Source: Kaistia adipata DSM 17808
GTDB lineage: Bacteria; Pseudomonadota; Alphaproteobacteria; Rhizobiales; Kaistiaceae
Length of the DNA stretch: 64,000 bases
Assembly: GCF_000423225.1 (NCBI RefSeq)
Contig: NZ_KE383991.1
Span: 1,312,217-1,376,216, forward strand
Direction: 5' to 3'
This document shows, in pieces, positions 9,571 to 18,261 of the stretch. The position numbers were made by a program, and so were the translations under genes. The notes under the pieces were generated by a model. That model ran no database searches. It was not told the origin of the DNA and saw only the letters and a program-made list of their open reading frames with translations. Within the stretch, counting starts at the first letter, position 1. Each line of letters opens with the position of its first letter.

Positions 9571-10721
9571 CCCGGCCCGGCCCCGATCAGCGACACGCGC
9601 TGGCCTGGATGCCGCTCGATGCGCCCGGCAAGGTCGAGCTCCAGCAGCAGCACGCTGACCAGACCGGCCGCGAGGCCGGTCAGGCGAATCACGGCGTCGA
9701 TCTCGGTCGGGACCGGCCCCAGCGCCTCGACCAGCAGCGCCCGGTCGCGCTCGTCCGGCGACGCCGGCTCGCCGAGCCCGGCCTCCGACGCCTCGCCCTC
9801 GGGCCAGGCATCGGTCCTGGGCCGGCCTCGCCCCAGCATCGGCGCGACGACGTCGAGGATGTCGTCGACATCGGTCACCAGATGCGCGCCTTGCTTGATC
9901 AGCCGGTTGGCGCCGGCGGCGCGCGGATCGAGCGGCGAACCCGGCACGGCGAACACCACCCTGCCCTGCTCGCCGGCGAGCCGCGCCGTGATCAGCGAGC
10001 CCGAGCGCTCCGCCGCCTCGACCACCACCACGCCGGCCGCCATGCCGGAGACCAGCCGGTTCCGCCTCGGAAAATCCCGCGCGCGCGGCTCCCAGCCGAG
10101 CGGCATCTCGGAGAGGTGGACGCCGCCCGCCGCCAGGATGCGGTCGGCGAGCGCCGCGTTCTCCGGCGGATAGAGCCGGTCGAGCCCGCCGGCGAAGACC
10201 GCCACCGTGCCGCCGGCGAGCGCCGCCTCATGCGCCGCCGCGTCGATGCCGCGCGCCAGGCCCGACACCACGACATGGCCGGCCGCGCCCAGCCCCGCGG
10301 CGAGAAGCTGCGCCATGCGCCGCCCGGCGACGGAGGCGTTGCGGGCGCCGACGACGGCGATCATCGGCCGCGACAGCTGCGCCGATGCGCCGCGGATGGC
10401 GAGGAGCGGCGGCGGCGCGTCGATCTCGGCCAGCCAGGAAGGATAGTCCGGCTCGCCCAGCCCGACGAAGCGCCCGCCGAGCCGCGCCAGCGCGGCGATC
10501 TCGCGCTCGGCCTCGGCAGGCGCCGCCAGGCGGATGCGACGGCCGCCGCGCGCCGCCAGCTCCGGCAGGCGGGCCAGCGCCGCGGCGGCGCTGCCGCAAT
10601 GATGGAGAAGGTCGCGAAAGGTCGCCGGGCCGACATTCTCGCTCCGGATCAGGCGGAGCCAATCCAGGCGCTCGGCATCGGTGAGCGGGACGGCGCGGGG
10701 AATTCCGGTCCCGCGCGCCAT
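9567..10721 (-). CDS. dprA: DNA-processing protein DprA
   Basis: 384 residues. DprA binds incoming single-stranded DNA during natural transformation and loads RecA. Order of parts: an N-terminal SAM/helix-hairpin-like region ([15 protein letters not shown]), the extended Rossmann DprA core with [33 protein letters not shown] and the signature [14 protein letters not shown], then [14 protein letters not shown] and [21 protein letters not shown], and a C-terminal winged-helix (DML1-like) domain from about residue 320. All expected core motifs are intact. Its stop overlaps the small plus-strand gene, and plsY ends 4 bp upstream of its start, so the two genes are probably co-transcribed. Confidence 0.95.
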   Translation of the reverse strand: MARGTGIPRAVPLTDAERLDWLRLIRSENVGPATFRDLLHHCGSAAAALARLPELAARGGRRIRLAAPAEAEREIAALARLGGRFVGLGEPDYPSWLAEIDAPPPLLAIRGASAQLSRPMIAVVGARNASVAGRRMAQLLAAGLGAAGHVVVSGLARGIDAAAHEAALAGGTVAVFAGGLDRLYPPENAALADRILAAGGVHLSEMPLGWEPRARDFPRRNRLVSGMAAGVVVVEAAERSGSLITARLAGEQGRVVFAVPGSPLDPRAAGANRLIKQGAHLVTDVDDILDVVAPMLGRGRPRTDAWPEGEASEAGLGEPASPDERDRALLVEALGPVPTEIDAVIRLTGLAAGLVSVLLLELDLAGRIERHPGQRVSLIGAGPG

Positions 10722-10725
10722 CGCC

Positions 10726-11337
10726 TCAGCCCTTCTGGCCGATCCGGCTTTCGGTGCCGGAAAGCAGCCGCGCGATGTTCGGCCGGTGCTTCAGGAAGAG
10801 GAGCAAGGCGAGGATGATGAACAGGATCGCCTTGTCGTATTGCCCGAGCCCGAGAAAGGCGAGCGGCGCGGCGACGCTGGCGGTCAGCGCCGAGAGCGAC
10901 GAATAGCGCGTCAGATAGGCCATCGCGAGCCAGACAATGGCGAACAGGATCGCCACCGGCCAGGCGAGGCCGATCAGCACGCCGAGATAGGTGGCGACGC
11001 CCTTGCCGCCCCGGAAGCGCAGCCAGACCGGGAAGATGTGGCCAAGGAAGGCGCCGAGGCCGGCGACGATCGCCGCCTGCGGGCCCCAGAGCCAGCCGGC
11101 GAGCAGCACCGCCGCCGTGCCCTTCAGCGCGTCGCCGAGAAGCGTCGCCGCGGCGAGCTTCTTGTTGCCGGTCCGGAGCACGTTGGTGGCGCCGATATTG
11201 CCCGAGCCGATCGAGCGGATGTCACCGAGGCCGGCGGAACGGGTCAGGAGCAGGCCGAACGGAATCGAGCCGAACAGATAGCCGAGCACCAGCGCCGCGA
11301 GCGCCAGCGCGGCGCTCAGATCCCAGCCGAACGGCAT
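10726..11337 (-). CDS. plsY: Glycerol-3-phosphate acyltransferase PlsY
   Basis: 203-residue inner membrane protein with about five hydrophobic segments. It transfers the acyl group from acyl-phosphate to glycerol-3-phosphate, the first step of phospholipid synthesis. The three PlsY motifs are visible: [13 protein letters not shown] near residue 25, the [16 protein letters not shown] glycerol-3-phosphate loop near residues 46-60, and [19 protein letters not shown] near residues 97-115. The gene lies between the pyrC-like gene (30 bp upstream) and dprA (4 bp downstream), a linkage seen across Rhizobiales. Confidence 0.96.
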   Translation of the reverse strand: MPFGWDLSAALALAALVLGYLFGSIPFGLLLTRSAGLGDIRSIGSGNIGATNVLRTGNKKLAAATLLGDALKGTAAVLLAGWLWGPQAAIVAGLGAFLGHIFPVWLRFRGGKGVATYLGVLIGLAWPVAILFAIVWLAMAYLTRYSSLSALTASVAAPLAFLGLGQYDKAILFIILALLLFLKHRPNIARLLSGTESRIGQKG

Positions 11338-11367
11338 GGCAGTTTCCCCCGAATTGATCCGTGCGCG

Positions 11368-12690
11368 TCAGTCGGCAGCGTATTCGTAGACCGTGCGTCC
11401 TGCAACGATGGTCCGCAGCACCCGGCCCTCGAAACGCGCGCCTTCGAACGGCGTGTTCTTCGAGCGCGAGCGCAGCTTCTCGCCGTCGCAGATCCACGGC
11501 ATCGCCGGATCGACGAGGATGAGGTCGGCCGGCGCGCCCTCGGTCAGGCGGCCGCCGGGCAGGCCGAGCAGATCGGCCGGGCGGGTCGAGAGCGCCCGCG
11601 CCACGGCGGAAAGCGTCGCCTCGCCATTGTTGACGAGGCGGAGCGCCGCCGCGAGCAGCGTCTCGAGGCCGACCGCGCCGTCGGCCGCTTCCGCGAACGG
11701 ATGGCGCTTGGTGTCGACGTCCTGCGGATCGTGGCTGGAGACGATGACGTCGATCGTGCCGTCCGCGATGCCCTCGATCATCGCCTGGCGGTCGTCCTCC
11801 GAACGGAGCGGCGGCGACAGGCGGAAGAAGGTGCGGTACGGGCCGATGTCGAGCTCGTTCAGCGTCAGATGCGTCGCCGAGACGCCGCAGGAGACGGAGA
11901 GACCCGCCTTCTTGGCGCGGCGGATGATCTCGAGCGATTCGGCGCAAGAGATCTGCGCCGCGTGATAGCGGCCGCGCGTCAGCGCCGCGAGCCGCAGGTC
12001 GCGCTCCAGCATGATGATCTCGGCTTCCCTAGGGATGCCGGAGAGGCCGAGCCGGGTCGCCGTCTCGCCCTCGTTCATCACGCCCGATCCGGTCAGATCG
12101 GGATCGGCCGCGTGGTGCATGACCAGCGCGCCGAAATCGCGCGCATAGGTCAGCGCCCGGCGCAGCACCAGCGCGTTGGTGATCGAATGCCGCCCGTCGG
12201 TGAAGGCGACGGCGCCGGCCTCGCGCAAGAGGCCGAACTCGGTCATCTCGCGGCCCTTGAGGCCCTTGGTGATCGCGGCCATCGGCAGCACGCGCACCAG
12301 CGTCGTGTCGCGCGTGCGGCGGGCGATGTAGTCGACCAGCGCCACGTCGTCGATCACCGGGTCGGTGTCCGGCATGGTGATCATGGTGGTGACGCCGCCG
12401 GCGGCGGCGGACTGGCCGGCCGAGGCGAAGGTCTCGCGGTGCTCGGCGCCGGGCTCGCCGACGAAGACGCGCATGTCGATCAGGCCGGGCATGACGACCT
12501 TGCCGCGGCAGTCGACGATCTCGGCGCCTTCGGGGCGCGCGGCCGCGTCGGCCTCGGGGCCGGCGGCGACGATCAGGCCATTGGCGACGATGACGCTGCC
12601 CGGCGCGTCGAGATCCCGCGAGGGATCGACGACGCGGGCGTTTTCGAGGACGAGCGGACGCTCGGTCGGGTTCAGGCGGTCGGCGTTCAT
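11368..12690 (-). CDS. Dihydroorotase homologue lacking metal ligands (PyrC-like, probably non-catalytic ATCase partner)
   Basis: 440 residues, amidohydrolase fold, closest to class I dihydroorotase in length and context. In active enzymes the first strand carries HxH followed by an REP sequence; here the position reads DMRVFVGEPG, so residues 74 and 76 are Arg and Phe. The later TDHAPH-type Asp site reads SSHDPQD, with Ser319 where the metal-binding Asp should be, and the HVST-like His site reads AAQISC. A metal-dependent hydrolase mechanism is therefore unlikely. Inactive PyrC' proteins that scaffold aspartate transcarbamoylase are known in Pseudomonas. Position 8 bp downstream of pyrB fits that role. 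A separate active dihydroorotase would be expected elsewhere in the genome. Confidence 0.85.
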   Translation of the reverse strand: MNADRLNPTERPLVLENARVVDPSRDLDAPGSVIVANGLIVAAGPEADAAARPEGAEIVDCRGKVVMPGLIDMRVFVGEPGAEHRETFASAGQSAAAGGVTTMITMPDTDPVIDDVALVDYIARRTRDTTLVRVLPMAAITKGLKGREMTEFGLLREAGAVAFTDGRHSITNALVLRRALTYARDFGALVMHHAADPDLTGSGVMNEGETATRLGLSGIPREAEIIMLERDLRLAALTRGRYHAAQISCAESLEIIRRAKKAGLSVSCGVSATHLTLNELDIGPYRTFFRLSPPLRSEDDRQAMIEGIADGTIDVIVSSHDPQDVDTKRHPFAEAADGAVGLETLLAAALRLVNNGEATLSAVARALSTRPADLLGLPGGRLTEGAPADLILVDPAMPWICDGEKLRSRSKNTPFEGARFEGRVLRTIVAGRTVYEYAAD

Positions 12691-12697
12691 CTCGCCC

Positions 12698-13654
12698 TCA
12701 TCCGTTCGGAAGGTTCTGGGCCAGGGCTTCGAGCACCGCCATGCGCACGGCGACGCCCATCTCGACCTGGTCGCGGATCAGGCTCTGCGGACCGTCGGCG
12801 ATGGCCGAGTCGATCTCGACGCCGCGGTTCATCGGGCCGGGATGCATGACGAGCGCATCGGGCTTCGCCAGCGCCAGCTTTTCCGCGTCGAGACCGAAGA
12901 AGTGGAAATATTCGCGCGTCGACGGCACGAAGGAGCCGTCCATGCGCTCGCGCTGCAGGCGCAGCATCATGACGATGTCGACGTCTTTCAGGCCCCGCCG
13001 CATGTCGGTGTAGATCTCGACGCCGAGGCGATCGAGGCCCTTGGGCAGCAGCGTCGACGGGCCAATGCAGCGCACCCGCGCGCCGAGCGCGTTCAAAAGC
13101 ATGATGTTCGAGCGGGCGACGCGCGAATGCAGGATGTCGCCGCAGATCGCCACCGTCAGGTCGTGGATCGGGCCCTTGTGCCGGCGGATCGTCAGCGCGT
13201 CGAGCAGCGCCTGGGTCGGGTGCTCGTGGGCGCCATCGCCGGCGTTGATCACCGAGCAGCCGACCTTCTGCGCGAGCAGATGCACCGCGCCGGCGGCGTG
13301 GTGGCGCACGACCAGGATGTCCGGGTTCATGGCGTTCAGCGTCATCGCCGTATCGATGAGCGTCTCGCCCTTCTTCACCGAGGACGAGCCGACTGACATG
13401 TTCATGACGTCGGCGCCGAGGCGCTTGCCGGCGAGCTCGAACGAGGACTGGGTCCGCGTCGAGGCCTCGAAGAACAGGTTGATCTGGGTGCGTCCGCGCA
13501 GGACGGACTTCTTCTTCTCGACCTGTCGGCTGACTTCGACGGCCTGTTCGGCCAGATCGAGAAGGGCGGTGATCTCCTCAGGCAGGAGACCTTCGATGCC
13601 GAGCAGGTGGCGATGCGCGAACACTGCGGCGGGACTGGCTTTGAGCGCGTTCAT
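12698..13654 (-). CDS. pyrB: Aspartate carbamoyltransferase catalytic chain
   Basis: 318 residues. It joins carbamoyl phosphate and aspartate to N-carbamoylaspartate, the committed step of pyrimidine synthesis. Seen: carbamoyl-phosphate loop [16 protein letters not shown] (Ser65-Thr68 and following), [30 protein letters not shown], and the aspartate-binding part [10 protein letters not shown] and [12 protein letters not shown]. No regulatory chain pyrI is near; the following PyrC-like protein is the likely structural partner. The start at 13654 is the only family-consistent one. Confidence 0.96.
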   Translation of the reverse strand: MNALKASPAAVFAHRHLLGIEGLLPEEITALLDLAEQAVEVSRQVEKKKSVLRGRTQINLFFEASTRTQSSFELAGKRLGADVMNMSVGSSSVKKGETLIDTAMTLNAMNPDILVVRHHAAGAVHLLAQKVGCSVINAGDGAHEHPTQALLDALTIRRHKGPIHDLTVAICGDILHSRVARSNIMLLNALGARVRCIGPSTLLPKGLDRLGVEIYTDMRRGLKDVDIVMMLRLQRERMDGSFVPSTREYFHFFGLDAEKLALAKPDALVMHPGPMNRGVEIDSAIADGPQSLIRDQVEMGVAVRMAVLEALAQNLPNG

Positions 13655-13850
13655 TTGAAGCGATCCCTATATTGAGAATCACCCCGGGGGACAAGGCCGC
13701 CCGACCGGTTCGATCACTTTTGTCATGCGGCATAGCCGCTTTCGGCGCCAGCCGCTTTCGACCACCGCCGGCCCGCCAGCGCGGTGGATTGCCGCGTCGG
13801 CTTGTACCACGAGACCCAGTCGCGATATCAACCGCGTCAAGGAGATGCGG

Positions 13851-14288
13851 ATGAACGAGTGGATCAGCAGTTCGGAGCAGGCGGCGCGGCCCAAGCGTTC
13901 CTTGTGGCAGGCGATGTCGCGCGGCTTCCTCTGCCGCTGCCCGGCCTGTGGCGAAGGGCGCCTGTTCAACGGCTACCTGGCGGTGGTCGATGCCTGCCCT
14001 TCCTGTGGCGAGGACCTCTCGCACCAGCGCGCCGATGACGCCCCGCCCTATTTCACCATCACCATCGTCGCCCACATCGTCGTGCCGGCGATGCTGATGG
14101 TCGAGATGGCCTGGCACCTCTCCAACGTGACGCATCTGGCGATCTGGCTGCCGCTGACGGCGGTGCTGACCATCGGCCTCCTGCGCCCGATCAAGGGCTC
14201 CGTCGTCGGCCTGCAATGGGCGATGTACATGCACGGCTTCGACCCGGACGGCGACCCGGACGAACACGGACTGGCGCCGCGCGGCTGA
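13851..14288 (+). CDS. DUF983 zinc-ribbon membrane protein
   Basis: 145 residues. The ATG at 13851 has AAGGAG at 13839-13844; an ATG two codons earlier overlaps this site and is less likely. The N-terminal half holds a four-cysteine ribbon (CRCPACGEGRLF ... CPSCGEDL) followed by HQRADDAPPYFTI, the DUF983 hallmark; the second half has two membrane helices (residues about 65-88 and 92-115). The function of DUF983 is unknown; members are often found near cytochrome oxidase assembly genes, which is not the case here. It is divergent from pyrB with a gap of about 195 bp. Confidence 0.88.
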   Translation: MNEWISSSEQAARPKRSLWQAMSRGFLCRCPACGEGRLFNGYLAVVDACPSCGEDLSHQRADDAPPYFTITIVAHIVVPAMLMVEMAWHLSNVTHLAIWLPLTAVLTIGLLRPIKGSVVGLQWAMYMHGFDPDGDPDEHGLAPRG

Positions 14289-14337
14289 GCCGGCCCTCGA
14301 CCGCGACGGAAGCAGCGTCTAGAACGGCGCCCGTCGC

Positions 14338-14360
14338 GGGTGGATGCTGCGCATCCATCC
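14338..14360. other. Short perfect hairpin between DUF983 and MFS genes
   Basis: TGGATGC (14341-14347) and GCATCCA (14351-14357) form a 7-bp perfect stem with a TGC loop, extendable by GGG/CCC with one mismatch. There is no T-run, so it is a weak terminator at best; it may be an operator or mRNA hairpin before the MFS gene. Confidence 0.4.
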
Positions 14361-14397
14361 CATACCCAGTTCCGCATACAGTACCCGAGGCGAATCG

Positions 14398-15576
14398 ATG
14401 ACCATGCCCCCCGAGCGACGGACCGATGGTGGCGGCATGCTCGGCCTCGTCGCGGCGATCGGCTCCGTTCCGGCCGTCGGGCTCGCCTTCTCGATCAGCC
14501 TGCCGCTGCTGGCGCTGACGCTCGAGGACCGCGGCATCTCCTCGACCTGGATCGGCCTCAACTCGGCGACCTGGGGCCTGGCGGCGATCGCCATCACCCC
14601 CTTCGTGCCGAAACTCGCCGCCCGCATCGGCACGGCGCAGCTGCTGGCGCTCTCGATCCTGATGCTCGCCGCGGCGCTGCCCCTCTTCTATCTCGCGCCG
14701 TTCTGGGCCTGGTTCATCCTGCGCCTCGTCGCCGGCGCGGCCGTCACCATCACTTTCGTGCTCTCGGAATTCTGGATCAGCACCGCGGCGCCACCCGCCC
14801 GGCGCGGCGTCATCATGGGGCTCTACGCCTCAATGCTGGCGATCGGCTTCGCGATGGGACCCGTGATCCTGTCGCTGACCGGCACGCGCGGCATGCTGCC
14901 CTTCGTCGTCGGTTCCTGCGTGCTGATGCTCGGCGTGCTGCCGGTGCTCTGCGGCCTCAAGGTCGCGCCCAGGCTGGATCGCCGCGAGAAGCACGCCTTT
15001 GGCCGCTTCCTGTTCCTCGTGCCGGCGGCGACCGGCGCGGCGCTCCTGTTCGGCACGATCGAGAGCGGCGCCTTCGCCATGCTGCCGGTCTATGGCCAGC
15101 GCGTCGGCCACAGCCGCGAGACGGTCATCCTGCTCGGCATCGCGGTCACCATCGGCAACATCCTGCTGCAGATGCCGATGGGCCTGCTCTCGGACCGCAT
15201 GGACCGCCGCAAGCTGCTGGCCTTCATCGCCACCTTCGGCCTCCTCGGCGCCGGCGTGCTGCCGTTCGTCGCCGCCTCGTTCTGGCCGCTGATGATCGCG
15301 CTCGCCATCTGGGGCGGCGTCATCGGCTCGCTCTACACGGTCGGCCTCGCCCATCTCGGCTCGCGCTTCCGCGGCGCCGATCTCGCCGCCGCCAACGCCG
15401 CCTTCATCTTCTGCTACTCGCTCGGCGGGCTGATCGGCCCGGCGACGCTCGGCGTCGCCATGGACGTCTGGGACCCGCACGGATTCGCCGTCGGTTTCGG
15501 CCTGTTCTTCGCGGGCTACCTGCTGATGCTGCTCATTCGCATGGGACGATCCCGCCGCGCGCAGAACCTTTCTTGA
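14398..15576 (+). CDS. MFS transporter (12 TM, YcaD-like)
   Basis: 392-residue major facilitator. The ATG at 14398 with GAGGCG a few bases upstream is preferred to an open extension from 14344 that covers the hairpin. About twelve hydrophobic segments are spread along the length. MFS loop signature between TM2 and TM3: PFVPKLAARIGTAQLL; the equivalent in the second half: MGLLSDRMDRRKLLAF. The substrate is unknown. Located between DUF983 and rpmG, probably its own transcription unit. Confidence 0.88.
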   Translation: MTMPPERRTDGGGMLGLVAAIGSVPAVGLAFSISLPLLALTLEDRGISSTWIGLNSATWGLAAIAITPFVPKLAARIGTAQLLALSILMLAAALPLFYLAPFWAWFILRLVAGAAVTITFVLSEFWISTAAPPARRGVIMGLYASMLAIGFAMGPVILSLTGTRGMLPFVVGSCVLMLGVLPVLCGLKVAPRLDRREKHAFGRFLFLVPAATGAALLFGTIESGAFAMLPVYGQRVGHSRETVILLGIAVTIGNILLQMPMGLLSDRMDRRKLLAFIATFGLLGAGVLPFVAASFWPLMIALAIWGGVIGSLYTVGLAHLGSRFRGADLAAANAAFIFCYSLGGLIGPATLGVAMDVWDPHGFAVGFGLFFAGYLLMLLIRMGRSRRAQNLS

Positions 15577-15600
15577 CTTTCATCCGTGAATCCGTAGGGT
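15573..15600 (+). promoter_or_regulatory. Putative sigma70-type promoter of rpmG
   Basis: TTGACT at 15573-15578 and TAGGGT at 15595-15600 are separated by 16 bp, matching the usual alphaproteobacterial housekeeping pattern, and lie about 65 bp upstream of rpmG. The -35 box overlaps the stop region of the MFS gene. A perfect 12-bp palindrome GTTGCGCGCAAC at 15635-15646 lies in the predicted leader. Not tested. Confidence 0.4.
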
Positions 15601-15663
15601 GCGCGCACAAAGGCGCCGGGCCGGTTTCTGCTACGTTGCGCGCAACAATTTTGAGGTTTGACC

Positions 15664-15831
15664 ATGGCCAAGGCCACCACGATCAAGATCAAGCTCGTGA
15701 GCTCCGCTGACACCGGCTTCTTCTACGTCACCAAGAAGAACTCGCGTACCATGACCGAGAAGTTCTCGGCCAAGAAGTACGACCCGGTCGCGCGCAAGCA
15801 CGTCGAGTTCCGCGAAGCCAAGATCAAGTAA
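15664..15831 (+). CDS. rpmG: 50S ribosomal protein L33
   Basis: 55-residue basic protein, [20 protein letters not shown]..., with [14 protein letters not shown] and the ending [10 protein letters not shown]. It matches the cysteine-free alphaproteobacterial form of L33, a small protein of the large ribosomal subunit near the E site. Length and sequence leave little doubt. It is followed 20 bp later by a strong terminator, so it is the last gene of its unit. Confidence 0.97.
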   Translation: MAKATTIKIKLVSSADTGFFYVTKKNSRTMTEKFSAKKYDPVARKHVEFREAKIK

Positions 15832-15851
15832 GATCGGTTTCGACCGTTTCG

Positions 15852-15880
15852 AAAAGGGCGCCGTTTCGGCGCCTTTTTTG
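15852..15880 (+). terminator. Rho-independent terminator of rpmG
   Basis: GGCGCC (15857-15862) and GGCGCC (15868-15873) form a GC stem around a GTTTC loop, followed by TTTTTT; the AAAA before it pairs with part of the T-run. It is placed just after the rpmG stop codon. Confidence 0.9.
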
Positions 15881-15969
15881 TTGGGCGCTTGCTGGATTCG
15901 CAACGCTCGGCCTTGGCGGCGTGTACCCCGCCGAACCCTGCGGCTGCATGCCGTGCAGCGTGCTCCGCC

Positions 15970-16110
15970 GTCATCCTGAGGTGCTTCGCGCAAGCGAAGC
16001 CTCGAAGGAGCATCCAGCGGGCCACCCCGGCGAATCCGCATGCCACCGGCATCCGGAAGATCCCTGAACCCTCCTTCGAGGCCCGGCTCCGCCGGGCACC
16101 TCAGGATGAC
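15970..16110. repeat. Inverted doublet of REP-like elements
   Basis: One element runs 15970-16010 on the plus strand (GTCATCCTGAGGTGC ... GCCTCGAAGGAG), and the same element is present in inverse orientation at 16071-16110. The outer blocks are identical, but the inner hairpin differs: TTCGC-gcaa-GCGAA in the first, CCGGC-gga-GCCGG in the second. Pairing is kept while sequence changes. It lies in the gap between rpmG and divK and contains no gene. Confidence 0.8.
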
Positions 16111-16198
16111 GGTCATGCGCGGGAAATCCGTCCGGATGCGTCCGCATTCGAGGAATCACGCGGGACGGCCAAGACGGAAGCACCACGCAGTCACGCCC

Positions 16199-16570
16199 TC
16201 AGCTGTCGCCAATGTAGGTTTTCACCGTCTCGATGAACTTGCCGATCGAGATCGGCTTGGAGAGATAGGCCTCGCAGCCGCCCTGGCGGATGCGCTCCTC
16301 GTCGCCCTTCATGGCGAAGGCGGTGACGGCGATGATCGGGATCGCGCGGAGCTCCTCGTCCTCCTTGATCCACTTGGTCACCTCCAGCCCCGAAACCTCG
16401 GGCAGCTGGATGTCCATCAGGATCAGGTCGGGCCGGTGCGCGCGGGCAAGGTCGAGCGCTTCCAGGCCGTTGCGGGTCTGGATGATATTGTAGCCATGTG
16501 CTTCGAGCAGGTCGTGGAAGAGCTTCATGTTGAGCTCGTTGTCTTCCACGACGAGAACGGTCTTTGCCAT
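16199..16570 (-). CDS. divK: Single-domain response regulator DivK
   Basis: 123 residues, a stand-alone receiver domain. The phosphoacceptor is Asp53 in [13 protein letters not shown]; the acidic pocket (VVEDNE), switch Thr ([12 protein letters not shown]) and Lys ([11 protein letters not shown]) are present. In Caulobacter and Rhizobiales DivK is phosphorylated by DivJ and dephosphorylated by PleC and, by binding DivL, lowers CckA-ChpT-CtrA phosphorylation. The ATG at 16570 with GAAGGGG upstream gives the family-standard N-terminus [10 protein letters not shown]. The neighbours ctrA and chpT a few kb away are in the same pathway. The usual partner pleD is not visible next to it. Confidence 0.92.
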   Translation of the reverse strand: MAKTVLVVEDNELNMKLFHDLLEAHGYNIIQTRNGLEALDLARAHRPDLILMDIQLPEVSGLEVTKWIKEDEELRAIPIIAVTAFAMKGDEERIRQGGCEAYLSKPISIGKFIETVKTYIGDS

Positions 16571-16665
16571 TCGCCCCTTCTCGCGGCCCTCGATCCCGTC
16601 GACGGCGTCTACTAGATGGTATCGCAACTGGATTTAGCGAAGATTCGTTTCGGAAAGGCAAATGC

Positions 16666-16959
16666 ATGATCCGTCAGAAGGAGCCGCCGCTCGACCTCGA
16701 GGGTGCCGAGCGGCTGGCGATCGAGGCGCTGGCCTTCCTGGCGTCCGAGCCGGAGGAGCTGGGCCGCTTCCTGGCGCTCGTCGGCCTCGGGCCGGAAACG
16801 CTGCGGGACGCTGCCGCCGATCCCGGCTTCCTGGCCGGGGTGCTCGAATATTTCATGGAGAACGAGGCGCTGCTGCTGGTCTTCGCCGCGCGGGCGAACA
16901 TCCGCCCGACGATGTTCGCCGCCGCCCGCTACCTGCTCGACCGGGAAATCACGGAATGA
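16666..16959 (+). CDS. DUF3572 protein
   Basis: 97 residues, acidic and mostly helical, starting MIRQKEPPLDLEG. The core AIEALAFLASEPEELGRFLALVGLGPETLRDAA is the DUF3572 signature; the function is unknown. It is divergent from divK (about 95 bp), a linkage I recall from other Rhizobiales, so it may have a cell-cycle link. Its TGA overlaps the ATG of the downstream acetyltransferase (ATGA), indicating translational coupling. Confidence 0.85.
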   Translation: MIRQKEPPLDLEGAERLAIEALAFLASEPEELGRFLALVGLGPETLRDAAADPGFLAGVLEYFMENEALLLVFAARANIRPTMFAAARYLLDREITE

Positions 16960-17579
16960 CCGAGACCATCGCCCTCGACCTCGACGGCTACACCGACCTG
17001 CCGCCCGGCCGGATCGCCAATGTCGTCACCTATCTCGAAATGCCGGCGCGGCCGGAGACGGCCCCTGCCCCGGCCGCCTCGGGGCGCACCGTGCGCCATG
17101 TCGCGGAACCGGAGCTCGGCGCCTATCGCGGCCTCTATTCCCGCATCGGCATGGAGTGGCTCTGGTTCTCGCGCGCGGTGATGTCGGACGGGGAGCTGGC
17201 GGCGCTGCTGGCGAAGCCGACGACGGAGATCCACTTCCTGGAGCAGGACGGCGAGCCGATCGGCCTGGCCGAGCTGCATCGCGGCGAAGGCGGTCCGGAC
17301 AATGTCGAGATCGCGATGTTCGGCGTGGTGCCGGAGGCGACCGGCACGGGCGCGGCGCGGCAGCTGATGGAGGCGGCGCTGGCGGCGGCCTGGAGCGGCG
17401 GCACGAAGCGCGTCTGGCTCCACACCTGCTCGTTCGATCATCCGGCGGCCCTGCGCTTCTACAAGCGCTCCGGCTTCACGCCGTTCAAGCTGGCGATCGA
17501 GGTCTCGACCGACCCGCGCCTCGACGGCCACCTGCCGCGCACGGCGGGGCCGCATGTGCCGCTGATCGACCCCGCCTGA
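16956..17579 (+). CDS. GNAT-family N-acetyltransferase
   Basis: 207 residues. A GCN5-type acetyltransferase domain covers roughly residues 45-180: MFGVVPEATGTGAARQLMEAAL is the acetyl-CoA-binding motif A (GTGAAR in place of QGxGxG), and HTCSFDHPAALRFYKRSGF is motif B. The substrate is unknown. It starts inside the stop codon of the DUF3572 gene (ATGA overlap), so the pair form an operon. No signal peptide. Confidence 0.87.
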   Translation: MTETIALDLDGYTDLPPGRIANVVTYLEMPARPETAPAPAASGRTVRHVAEPELGAYRGLYSRIGMEWLWFSRAVMSDGELAALLAKPTTEIHFLEQDGEPIGLAELHRGEGGPDNVEIAMFGVVPEATGTGAARQLMEAALAAAWSGGTKRVWLHTCSFDHPAALRFYKRSGFTPFKLAIEVSTDPRLDGHLPRTAGPHVPLIDPA

Positions 17580-17614
17580 GGCCGGCAGGGTTAACGAAAG
17601 GCTAACAGCCGACG

Positions 17615-18043
17615 CTACCAGGAACGACGATCGGCACCCGCCGAGCGGGCCGGCCGGCGGGCGGCGAGATCGGGCGCGTGGGCGCGCTGGCCGGTGCCCG
17701 CGGTGCCTCGGTCCTGGTCGCGCGTCGCCATCAGCTCCGCCTTCTTCAGTTCGTCGAGGGCGAGGTTGAGCCCTTCCTGGGCGGCAGCGAGCTGGCTCTC
17801 GAGGTCCTGCGCCGAGGCGCGGAGATTGTCGCGCCGCTGCATCGCCGCCTTGGCGAAGGTCGGATAGGCGAAATGGGAGGTATCGCGGATGCCGGCGCGT
17901 TCCTGCTCGACGTTGATCTGATCCTCGAGATCGCGCGCCATGCGCTCGAACTCGGCGACCATCGTCTGGATCTGATTGACCTGGCGACGCTTTTCGTCGG
18001 CCTGGAACCGCTTCAGCCGAATGATGCTCTCACGCGACTTCAT
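17615..18043 (-). CDS. fliJ: FliJ-like flagellar export chaperone
   Basis: 142 residues; the ATG at 18043 is preceded by CAGGGAG. The first 110 residues form a continuous heptad-like coiled coil (SIIRLKRFQADEKRRQVNQI, RMARDLEDQINVEQ), as in FliJ, the soluble stalk protein that couples the FliI ATPase ring to the flagellar export gate. The C-terminal 30 residues are Arg/Pro/Ala-rich and low in complexity. A FliJ gene next to ctrA is usual in Rhizobiales. No other flagellar gene is in the window, so the name rests on coiled-coil pattern and position. Confidence 0.75.
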   Translation of the reverse strand: MKSRESIIRLKRFQADEKRRQVNQIQTMVAEFERMARDLEDQINVEQERAGIRDTSHFAYPTFAKAAMQRRDNLRASAQDLESQLAAAQEGLNLALDELKKAELMATRDQDRGTAGTGQRAHAPDLAARRPARSAGADRRSW

Positions 18044-18261
18044 ACTCGTTACTCCCTGAACACAGAGACGCAAAGCTGCGGGATTGGCGGCGGCGACGGA
18101 CCGTTTTCCACATTGTCGCTGCCAAAAGGCCATCAGGCTTGTCAAAACCTTAAGCCACCCACCTCGCGCTAACCTTTCATTTACGTCTCGCGTTAATCAT
18201 GGCGCAGGAGGGCTTAAGGGCGGGTAAACCCCGTCCTGCGGTACCTTCATCCTAATTCCGT

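Noticed and set aside
17591-17606. TTAA-N7-CTAAC, a near match to the CtrA box
   Set aside because: It lies between the convergent ends of the GNAT and FliJ-like genes, where no promoter is needed, and has one mismatch.
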